This document shows, piece after piece, positions 1 through 9,800 of a stretch of 27,879 bases of DNA (its first letter is position 1; every line of letters begins with the position of its first letter). A model generated the notes under the pieces. That model did not search any database and was not told the origin of the DNA. It saw only the letters and a program-made list of their open reading frames with translations. The position numbers were made by a program, and so were the translations under genes. Source of the DNA: Silene noctiflora (Eukaryota; Streptophyta; Magnoliopsida; Caryophyllales; Caryophyllaceae). The stretch covers positions 23,536-51,414 of the forward strand of contig VHZZ01002913.1 in NCBI GenBank assembly GCA_009801015.1, in the 5' to 3' direction.

Positions 1-597
1 AGTCCTACGGGTAGCAAAGATCTTCTTCCTCGTTGCTTCTTTTTGGGCTTGGGGTAGCAGCGGCTACCCCTTGCTACTCATTGGGTCCGCCTCTGGCTTA
101 CATTAAAGTATAAAATCATTTGCTTGGCGTGAAACATCGTCTTACACTATGTTCTTTCACATGGTATTCGAAACTCAAGAACTCAAGAAAACCTCATTTG
201 CCTAAAAACTGAAACTTTTGCACATAGTAAGAGCAGGGTTCATGCTTCAAGCTCAAATGGTTTTCGCCTGAGGCATGAGGGGTATAAAGATACAAAAGAA
301 GTGACTGACTCTCTAGTCTCAACCATCAACTTAGACTTTAGGGTTCAGGTTGAAATGACTGTTTCAATTAAAGTGTGAATCGACATATCCTCTTTCCAAT
401 GGAGTAGTAGCCTCTTTAGAGGCCTCGGAGTAATGACGGTGATGAACATGATTCCTTGTTTAAATCATTGGAAAAAAACATTAAATAATACGCGCATGAG
501 AAACTATATACATACTACAGATTGCAAATGCAAAAGAACCAAGCTAAATAAGTGAAATTCATAAGCAAATAAGAATAAAGAAAAGTATGTTACATAC
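1..597 (-). other. Intron 3 of the PDC gene (incomplete)
   Basis: Starts with the GTATGT donor next to exon 3 and runs off the window. I see no PDC coding sequence in any frame. A perfect 8-bp stem lies at 51-58 and 63-70 (ggggtagc/gctacccc, 4-nt loop); nothing else stands out. Confidence 0.6.
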
Positions 598-2934
598 CTG
601 AACATGCTTGAAGAGAACATTGACTCTAAGAGGTGCATCATTCCCACACTTCAAAGGCATCCCAGGCGGGACATATATCCGACGGTAATTCTCCATGGCT
701 GTGGTGTTCTTCTTCAATTTCTTTGCCAAAGCAGATAAGAAGTCCGGCATGAAAACCCAGCCATAAGACGGACCATTAGCAATAATCACACGATTCGGCT
801 CCACTATGACGGCCTTCTCTTTCTTGATCAGCAAGGAATATCCCACAGAACTATAATCATTGAAAATAGGACCCACAAAAACGTAAGCATCAGCTGACTC
901 TACCACCTCTCCGACAAAGGTGGTGCTGACAGCACCCCAGTATGTGCCAATGAAGTGTGGGTGGTGTTCCGGGACCAACCCTTTACCCGCTGGCGTGACT
1001 GCTATTGGGTAACCGCATGCATCTGCAAGGTTCACGAATGCTTCTTGGGCCTTGGAAACCCTGAGTTTAGGTCCACCGATAAGGACTGGTTTCACAGCCT
1101 TGTTCAGAAACTCTGCAGTCGCTTCTACAGCAGCTTCCAGGCCTAACTGATTGCTCACCCTACATGGTTAAATTAGAGTCAGATACATTTAATTAGAGTG
1201 CCTGGAATATTGATTGTGAGCAAACACCATGATATGAATATGTGTGATTTTGAGAACTGATTCGTAATTCACTGAAGGCTGTGTGGCCCCGCTAACCCAG
1301 AATGAGAAACTGTCCGTTAAAAGTCAAATTGGGACAACATAAATGGAATGAAGGTCGTATAACAATACTACATTGCAAACAGAAAGACCAAGGCTGGATT
1401 CAGGAAAATGCATACTTTGGAGAAAGGAAGTACGGTACTGGCTCCCTGGCGAAAGTCGGATGAGGAATACCAGGGAGATTACAGCTGATGCTAATGTAAA
1501 CTGGTTTGCTTTCCTTTAAAGCAGTTGAAATTGCAGTGTCTATCTGCTCATGTGCATCCTCCAAGTTGTTCACCACTGCCTGTTACATCAACATGTTATT
1601 ATTTGACTAATTCAGTTAATTTCTTTTCAACATAATCAAAGCTCAGAAAAATGCTAGAAACCTCCCACATTTAACTGAGGTGTTTTTTTCGGACGCTTGT
1701 GTACTAAAAACTTGACATTTAAGTGTATAAGTGCAATTTGATGGTCTTTAATTTTAAATTGAGTGATTTCTTAAAAATGTTACTCCCTCCTATTCTATAT
1801 TTTCTTCCTTATTTCCTTATTCAGTTATTCGGGTTTTCTTCCCATTTCCTTTTTCTGTGATGATATGAGTGGTCCAAATTCAATGAAATGTGGGGTAGTG
1901 GGTTTGTGTTGTCCAAATGCACCATCTTATTTCTTGTGGAAAAATGAAAGGGGAAAAAAAATATAGAATAGGAGGGGTAGTTTGTGAGATCAGTAATTCA
2001 GTACACCCCACATTATGAACGAGTGAGTCCTAACACATTAACACCCATGAAAATACTCAAATAAGCATCACATCGTACTGGTTGAATCGCATTATAAGTA
2101 ACCATTTCCACTAAAACCCGAAACAGATCGTCACAATATTAGCAAAATGAGTTAGTATCACCTAATAATATACCAACCAACGTCCATAAACGATCAATAT
2201 ATCACCTAAAAGATAGATGTTTAAACTCACAAACCCAAACTCGGTAATTGTGTAAATATCAGCTAGCTGGTTTAACGGGTAACCAATAAAAAAAATGTGA
2301 ACTTTTGACATGGAATAGAGGGAATACTAGTTATCCCATCCCATTATATGGGATGTGTCTCACATGAGAATTTGTATACTTTTGACTTACTTATATGATT
2401 GTAAGACATAAAACCATAATAACAATAAATAAAGTGCACACGCATTATAAGGTCGGGTCCTTTCGGAAAATTTGTTACCTGGTAACAGGTGACAGTCTGA
2501 AAACAACGCAACTCCTGACTAAAATCAGGCACCCCAATAGTATGATGCAGTATCCGACTAGTACCAAAATCATTGGAGTTGGGCCCACCAACTATACAAA
2601 TAACAGGCAAATTCTCACTGTAGGCCCCAGCAATGGCGTTGATCACACTTAGTCCACCTACAGTGAACGTCACCGCACACGCTCCCACGCCCTTCGCGCG
2701 CGCGTACCCGTCAGCTGCGTAACCAGCATTCAACTCGTTACAGCAACCCACTAGGTTCAGCTCCGGTTCGGATACTAAGTGGTCTAGTAGGGTTAAGTTG
2801 AAGTCACCAGGGACCGAGAACACGTCTCGGACTCCTATTTGGGCTAGTCTTCGGCCTAAATGGCAGCCTAGTGTTCCGAAACCGGGGTGTGAACCGGGTA
2901 GGATTGGTATTATTGGTGTCGGTTTTGTTTCCAT
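598..2934 (-). CDS. PDC: Pyruvate decarboxylase, N-terminal 394 residues (3' part outside window)
   Basis: Thiamine-diphosphate enzyme converting pyruvate to acetaldehyde and CO2 in the cytosol, the first step of ethanolic fermentation. I read exons at 2479-2934, 1416-1579 and 598-1159; all junctions are GT-AG and the phases agree, giving 394 codons. The ATG at 2934 opens METKPTPIIP. Visible family residues are Asp44 in VPGDFN, Glu67 in CCNELNAGYAADGYAR (the Glu that activates thiamine diphosphate) and the His130-His131 pair in SRILHHTIG. Exon 2 holds SISCNLPGIPHPTF. Exon 3 is the central domain (GLEAAVEA, GGPKLRVSKA, GTYWGAVST) and ends at LFKHVQ before a GTATGT donor. Plant enzymes have about 600 residues, so the C-terminal cofactor-binding domain (GDGS motif) is missing; I find none of it in 1-597. 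This is truncation by the window edge, not evidence of a pseudogene. Which PDC paralogue it is cannot be told. Confidence 0.95.
1783..1977. mobile_element. Stowaway-like MITE in PDC intron 1
   Basis: About 195 bp, beginning CTCCCTCCTATTCTATATTT and ending with its imperfect inverse, AATATAGAATAGGAGGGG. It is flanked by TA on both sides (1781-1782, 1978-1979). TA target duplications and CTCCCTCC ends are typical of Stowaway (Tc1/mariner-derived) elements. No coding capacity. Confidence 0.8.
1980..2478 (-). other. Remainder of PDC intron 1
   Basis: AT-rich intron sequence up to the GTAACA donor at 2478. A short imperfect hairpin, 'atcccatcccattatatgg' running into 'gatgtgtctcac', lies at about 2334-2363 and may be the end of another repeat. 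No other feature seen. Confidence 0.5.
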
Positions 2935-3036
2935 AGAGGAGTTGTTTTGTTGATCGGTTTTGAGTTTGATATTTTGTAGGGAGTAATAGTGAAAGAGTGA
3001 TATTAAGTGAGGATTTTAGTAGTTGTGGGGTGAGAG

Positions 3037-3048
3037 GTTATATATAGA
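3037..3048 (-). promoter_or_regulatory. Probable TATA box of PDC
   Basis: Read on the minus strand this is CTATATATAACC, about 100 nt upstream of the PDC start codon. A start site about 30 nt downstream would leave a 5' leader of roughly 75 nt, which is reasonable for a plant gene. Inferred from sequence and position only. Confidence 0.55.
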
Positions 3049-3295
3049 AAGTATTGAAGTATAATACTAATAAACTGTGGGTAAAGAAGAAAAATAGTGG
3101 GTTTGATTGTTTGGGTAGAAACAAAGAAAATAAAACCAGACATTGTATCTTGGAGGAAAAGAATAGTTATAATAGTCTCATGGTCTCTTTTGATGACTTG
3201 CTCCATCATCTTATATGGATAATGGATGTACTCTGTATGAATATAATTTCAAAGGCAAATTCTTATTTTAGATAACTATTTTTGTCTCATATTTA

Positions 3296-3592
3296 GGTGT
3301 CGTTTGGTTGCCCCATTAAAAGTGGGTGAATTGGGAATTCACGTGAATTGGAAAAATGGAGGTTGTTTGTTTACCCAAAATCACGTGAATTGCATTTTCC
3401 TAGGAGTTTCCAATTCCTCCATCATGGAGGAGTTTAATTACCTAGTCTCCCCTAGATAGTTGGAAACTCCCGCATGAATCCAACTCCCGGATGCCAACCA
3501 AACAAGTTTTCGGCAATTCACGTGAATTGAGCAATTCACGTGTTTTGTAAAATCATGGGGAATTAATTCCCGTATGACAACCAAACGAGGCC
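3296..3592. mobile_element. Tourist-like (PIF/Harbinger) MITE upstream of PDC
   Basis: A 297-bp element with terminal inverted repeats: GGTGTCGTTTGGTTG at the left, and GGCCTCGTTTGGTTG as the inverse of the right end. It is flanked by TTA at 3293-3295 and 3593-3595. The 3-bp TTA duplication and GGCCTCGTTTGG-type ends fit PIF/Harbinger MITEs. The interior holds four ACGT-core palindromes (aattcacgtgaatt type). Non-coding. Confidence 0.8.
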
Positions 3593-3595
3593 TTA

Positions 3596-4129
3596 AAATG
3601 GACTAAATGTCAATATTTTACGATTAAATATAAATATTTTCTAATAAAAAGTGACAACCCCTCCTTAATAAATGATTAGTAACAAATTTTCAAATTTTAT
3701 CTCCTAAGTGATTAGTAACAAATTTCCAAATTTTCTCTCCTAAGTGACACACTACTATAGTGATAAAATGTTAACATCCCATTTTCTTACTAAAATTAAC
3801 AAATTTCCAAATTTTTCCGCTTAAAGTTTTCATTTAAGTGACACAATACTACAAATATTTATCTTCTAATTAATTGATCTCATTATCTTTATTTATTACT
3901 CGTACTATGTATTAGTACAGTATTTGCTTCCTAATTAATTATATACCATAAATGTTGATGTAATTATAGTCACAATCTTTTCATAAATTATTATTTAGTT
4001 TTTACATGAACAAAGCAAATTCCTTTACTTTTCAAAATAGAATAAAAATTATTATTATAAATTTCATCTAAAAATCCGCACTTCCGTGCAAAATCGGCAC
4101 TTATTTTATCTTTAATTGGTTGCTTTCTT
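3596..4129. other. AT-rich spacer with short direct repeats
   Basis: Near 3655-3820 a phrase of the form 'taacaaatttycaaattt' with 'ctcctaagtga' recurs about three times with drift. No gene seen. Probably degraded repeat sequence. Confidence 0.4.
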
Positions 4130-5276
4130 TAAGGTAAGATTATTGGTGGTCTTGAAACAAGACTCACATGAGTCTTGCATGAAATAAAACTCACTCAAAA
4201 CCGTCCAATAATCTACTTAAGTCTTGACAACGTTTTAACTTGAGTCTTGAAAATCCAAGATTCAACTTAAGACTCTATCTCCACCTTTTTATAAGAGTGC
4301 TGATTTTCGTAGTACACATTTTACTCGTCACAGTACATTGTTGACAATTATATCCCTCTAATTTCTCCTTCCATTTTCTCTCTCTAACTTCTCTCTAATT
4401 TCAAACCTCCGTCTAATCTCAAACCCCTCTCTCTAATTTACATCGTTTTGCATCACTGTGTAGTACGGTACATTAACCTACAACATTTTTTTTAATGCAA
4501 TATGTTAATAATTCACCAGAGAAATGAAAATTCAACAAAGCTACACGCCGGCCAATTGCTACATTAAGGTAATGCATCTGCATCATTGTAAATTGTAATA
4601 TGTTAATAAACCAATTATACGTACAATACTATACTAATTCAACAAGATAGGTACTACGTTTGATCTGCTACTCTAATTCAACAAGATATGTATTACTCTA
4701 TTAACCACCAACGGGGCCAAACTGTGCCGACCAATACACTAATAACCCACCATCCCACACCAATTAACAATAATTAATTTGAACATAAACCCTAATTAAA
4801 AAAATACAAAACAATAACAAAGAGTCAATTTGATTACTAACAATGGATTTGTGAATTAAATACATGTTCTATATTTGAATCATTCATAATTGAATAATTT
4901 GAAAGGGGTTGAAGGAAGTTAATTTAACAATAGAGAGAAGGTAGAGAAAATTAGGTTTGATATTTTTAATTTAGTCAAGGGTAGAGAATGGAAATTTTGG
5001 TGCAAAATGTACTGAAATGAGTAAAATATGTACTGCAAAAATAAATTACGTTTTATAATGACAGCCAATAAATGTCTCAAATGTGTTAAAGTATTATTAT
5101 TTTCTTTTTTATCTAAAACTCCATAAGAAAAGTGTAGTGGAAAAGTAGAGTTTGAGGTAAGTCTGAAAAATAATGTATAAAATGAGTCTGAACAATAAAA
5201 TAATAATAAGTTAGTGAAAAATCGATATAACAGAGTCTTAAGATTTTGGTGAATCTGACGAATAATCATACCCTTA
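4130..5276. mobile_element. Outer terminal-inverted-repeat element, interrupted by a second element
   Basis: The left end, taaggtaagattattggtgg, resembles the inverse of the right end, ttaagggtatgattattcgt. Both ends continue inward with gagtctt/aagactc motifs. The sequence between is broken by the element at about 4295-5050. No transposase is encoded. I see no convincing target duplication for the outer element, so its limits are approximate. Confidence 0.5.
4295..5050. mobile_element. Inner MULE-like terminal-inverted-repeat element
   Basis: Left arm cgtagtacacattttactcg matches the inverse of the right arm, gcagtacatattttactcat; the similarity continues through CAGTACATT and into the flanking bases. 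The candidate target duplication is TTTTATAA at 4287-4294 and 5051-5058, possibly 9 bp with one mismatch, which would suit a Mutator-like element. The interior is pyrimidine-rich and AT-rich and shows no protein. Confidence 0.55.
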
Positions 5277-6619
5277 AAAAAAATGTCCACATTTCTACAC
5301 CGTCGAGACTTAGCCAATTTCAAAGTAATGTCAATGTAGGCATTTTTCTACTAAAAAATTCATGTGGAGGCTGTGGTGCTATGATATTTTAACTTGTTAT
5401 TTTGGATGGAGTAATAGGTATAATAACTTATTATTAAAAGTATGACTAGTTGAACAAGTTGGAGAATTGAAGTTAAACTAGTGCAGATATTAATTCATCA
5501 AAGTAGAGTTCTTTAATACTGGCGTCGGCGAGGCATTAAAAACATAAATTCTTGTTGATGATGGATTCGTCTTAAACAATAAAACGAGACAAATAGACAT
5601 AATGTAAATGGAATGACGAAATCTTGTCTCATCCACCTAAATGGGGTAGTATTTAACTCGTTTTAAACTTAAGACGGATATGACCGATTTACAAGAGACA
5701 AACTGTAAAAACATACCGATTGCTCTCCTAAAAGTAAGCGACACACCAAGAAGTTTGCCCAGCTTGCTCCATTCCCATTGGAGGGATCGACCCTTTGAGG
5801 ACTCGGACCTATGGTTAAGGGATGAAATGAGCAGTCACACCAAACCTACTTGGTTAAAGCATGCTACTATTAATCTACACAATATTATGCATCTAAGTGT
5901 TGCCTAATTACACTGATCCAATGTCAGATCCTACTCTAAAGATATACTACTCTGAATTTCTCAATGTTATCATCCAACATCGATCAACGCCAGAATTGCA
6001 TATCCAACTTCATTCCGTTCCTAAAAGCTCATCGTGTCCCAATCTGATTCCGGAAAAACATACTCTATTGTATCTCTTAGCTCTGGGATTTAGCCTGCAG
6101 TAAACCCGAAACATGACAGCTTACAGGAGATTATGCAGATAAATACCGAAATTACCTCATGCAACCACATGTGCAGTGACCGGGATTGAATTCAAGTACA
6201 TACGGTCATTTTTAGATTTAAAATAATTTCACATGAAGAACTTTTAGCAATAACAAAACCATCTGTTCAAAACTTGTGGGCTTCAGATTGCCACATGTGG
6301 ATCCAACTATGGACGTGTATAATTGTATATCCAATTGACGTGTATATCCATATACGGATAGGTGGATCCACAGATAGGCGCTCTAACAAAGAGTTCTATT
6401 TTATTTATATTGTCCTTGTTTGACTTTGGTAGACAACTTTGACTGTTAATTTTTTCACAATATACAATAGATACAACCTTTTTAAAATGATTATATGAAA
6501 GTTAATAACTAATTTGATCTATCATATGTGACAAATTTGACATTTTACCTTCGCATATTTTTAGAAATGTTTGGGAATCAAAGCTAAAAAGAAAACTACA
6601 TATGGAATGGAGTAAGTAA
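5277..6619. other. Spacer with degraded repeats and an unrecognised block
   Basis: A 'ttaagacggatatgaccg' motif near 5668 looks like the end of a dispersed repeat. A less AT-rich block at about 5690-5890 stands out and has a tRNA B-box-like ggtcgatccc on the minus strand (plus 5767-5776). Open frames here (5680-5907 and 5897-6103, plus) match nothing I know and are probably chance. Stowaway-like debris lies near 6400-6620. Confidence 0.4.
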
Positions 6620-6853
6620 TCACGTAGAGAGACACCTTACAGTGAGATCACCATCATTCAAATCTTTAATTTTACACCCCAGCCTCCTGCGCTCTGGACA
6701 TCAGTCTCGAAGCAAATCTCTGAACCTTGTGGATGTGGTGATAGTAAAGGGCTACAAATTCACAAATGTACCTCCCACAAGAGCCGATAACAGTCATAAT
6801 AAACAGATACTCATAGAATCCAGAATAAAAAGATGATAAGAAAAGTGGAACTG
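6620..6853 (-). other. Probable 3' UTR of the At4g18490-like gene
   Basis: Follows the TAG at 6854-6856 on the minus strand and is less AT-rich than the spacer beyond it. The polyadenylation point cannot be fixed from sequence, and further UTR exons to the left are possible. Confidence 0.4.
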
Positions 6854-9800
6854 CTAATTATAAAAGGATATCTTCTCTTCACATGTAGGGTGGTTCAACA
6901 TGAGAAGATTGTTGTTGTTGACAAGTGCTCTAACCAACAACTCCTTGGCTTCGTCATGCTTCTTTTTCAACATGGTACATATCTGTAGAACATGAAAAGG
7001 AAGGCGTCTTTTCATCTTAATAAGGATTCGGTATTACCATAAAACGAATAATGTTTAAGATGAAGGGCAGTCGTCGAATTTAGATGATTTACGCAACAAA
7101 GTATTAATTATTGAACACAGAAGCAAAGTTGCGTTACCAAGTAATTGAGAAACACAAACCTCGTCAAGCTCTTTGGCACATGCCTCCGCCTTTCCAACAT
7201 TGACATCGCTCTCCATCAAAGTGAAACCTAGGTTCTCCATGGTTGTCTCAAGGCGAAAATTAAACTCAGGGCCCAAGTTCTCAGACTTTACGTTCTTTTC
7301 GTTTCCTTCAAGCATGGTACCTTGTGCTTGAACCTAGGTTTTCCATGAATGGTCATGTAACAAAGAACAGCAATTCATCCTATTATAGGAACTCATTCTA
7401 AATGATGTCCATTTTAATGGTCAATAAACTAATTACAAGAACCAGAAGGACAGCAAAAAATGTACTCCGTACAGCATATAGCATGATACCTTTGAGCATG
7501 TAGAACTTGTTACGTTGTTTACAGCTTCTCTGGCTGATACTTCTGATTTCCTGCACGTCCATTGAACATAAATAATTAGTACCCCCATCTCAGATTTATT
7601 GTCTCAATTTGACTTTGCTGATCGACACCTTCATCCTGTTTATTGTCCACTTTTGATATTGATAATTAACTTTGGCCATCAATCGACCCAAATATATGTA
7701 AAGGTGAAATGTCAAATTTGTTACGTTTTAATATATAAAAACACTTGTTTCATACTAGTTTTTAACAAAAAAGTCGTAACTATTTGTACTTCTGTGAAAA
7801 ATTAGCGTAGTTAACCAAGGCCAAAGGGTGATTAGTGATTACAAATGAAACGAAGGGAGTATCATTTCAAAAAAGTTACGCTATTCCAATTCTATCTTGT
7901 ACGAAACTATCAGTCAAACTGTCAAAGTTGACATACCATCAAAGTCAAACGTGCATAACAAAAATAGGATGGAGGGAGTACAAGACAGCAGTGTGATATA
8001 ATATAAGCTAACATCAACAGGGTATGCATGCCTATACCTGCTTTCACTGGATGAGAGTCGTTTTGACGGGTGTAAATCAGCAGCCTGCCAATTACTCGTA
8101 TGAGTCATAGCTCATATATACTTAGCATGAACTTGAACAGGACACATTTATGAAAAACACCTCCGATGGTTTTCGCTTCAAAGAGGGCATTGAAGGTGTT
8201 TGTTTCTGGACATTCACAGGAGAAACCATCTTGCTCTTCACTTCTAACCTTGCATTTTTCTCAAGATTTCCCATGGCATTGGGTTCTTTCATAGCTAATG
8301 AAGATGGCTGCTTGTTTGGGATCGTATTCCTACAACACTTTTCTTGATTAAATACTGAACTCACAGTGTAAGGGTGTCAAGAAATGACACGGTGACTATG
8401 TAAAAATCATTTAAAAGTGAACATACCTAATGATTTTCAAGCTAGGAAGACTATGCATTCTCAAGCTAGGGAGACTAGGCATTATCTTAGCAAACGGATA
8501 TCTATCATCTTGGCAAAGACTTGAATTCTGGACTGTTGACGTGCTAGAAATCTTCTCTTTGAGTTTCTCATACCCCTGATTGCTAGATTTAGATATCCCT
8601 TTAGAAGGAACTAGGGAAGGAGGTCGAATGCTGCAATAAAACTAAAAACTTAAGCAAGATACATAGACATTGCAAGTCAATTACAACGGTATCCAAGATG
8701 TATGGATCACCCCTACTTACGAAACAGGTCCAATAAATTGGTAAAAATTATAACTTCCAGATACAAAAAACTCTCTAAGATACATCCTATGAGCTATAAC
8801 ACCTGTGTGAAATCTCATTTTAGGTACCACCGTACCGGCACAATGGTTATACAGATTTAACCTAAAACAGAAAATTTCAATGACACTGATGAGATGAATA
8901 GAACCAAGAACGTTATTCACAGAAGGAACATAAGAAAATAAAGGTATAACAGAAAATGGTAATCCCATCTCCCTATCCAGCGGTATGGGGTTAAACAAAT
9001 GCCTGATGTGGTTAAAGGTCTGAAATCTATTTAAGAGTAGTGGTCAAAAAATAATCGTGGCTAGGATGACAAGATTTTTTCCCTTACCCAGAACAATTGT
9101 CATTAGTACTCATTTTCTTGTTATTGAGCAAATGAAGTCCAACCTTCTCTGCTTCTCCATCATGTGGCACAAGTTGAACAGCCATATTAGTCCTGATTTC
9201 TTCATTTGCATTATTATCGACATCCCTGCAAAACATAGGAAACTAGGAATCGGGATGACTTAAAGCCAATAGTATCTTGAGATAATAGATTGTAGATCTG
9301 AGAACATCTGTTGTATGATACCTCGAAATATCAGCATTTTTTCCCCTTTTCTCAACAGCTGAGTCTTGTTTCAATATTTCTTTGGCACATGAACTAGGAC
9401 TGTCATCAAATTCCTCCATGTCTCGTTCATGACTGGGATCATCACTGTCAATAGGACATGTGGCCTCAAATTATTTCCAAGAAGTACCTTCAGGACTCAC
9501 AAAATGTGAATGAGCTAGCTATACCCCGAGTCTGAAGCTCCCACAGGCGTTGACCCTGTTTTCTTGCTCTCTGCAATAGTAAGTTTCATCCCAGCACCAT
9601 CGTTTGTACCTCGTACCATGGAAACGTTGTTAGCTCCAGACACTTGGTTTTGCATTGATATTGGATTTGCCTGAATTGGTTTACTGCACAAAGTAAAATT
9701 TTCACCTTAAAAATTGATACTATAACAAGATATGCTTTGCACATGCAAAACCGATTTAGAATGAAAAGAAAGCAACCATAACATCACATTAAGCTAAAAC

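Noticed and set aside
955..1146. Plus-strand frame opposite PDC exon 3, and another at 2395-2652 opposite exon 1
   Set aside because: Antisense shadows of PDC coding sequence and its splice region.
3054..3275. Frames on both strands just upstream of PDC (3003-3209 minus, 3054-3275 plus)
   Set aside because: Low-complexity promoter and leader sequence; no homology and unsupported starts.
4919..5323. 134-codon minus-strand frame
   Set aside because: It spans the right arms of both inverted-repeat elements, is Phe/Leu-rich from T-rich sequence, and matches no domain.
8150..8347. Plus-strand frame opposite exon 8161-8329
   Set aside because: Antisense shadow; the minus-strand exon has proper splice sites and phase.
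8717..8998. 93-codon minus-strand frame in the At4g18490-like gene
   Set aside because: It lies within the intron between exons 9088-9225 and 8427-8630, which join in phase without it; no recognisable domain.
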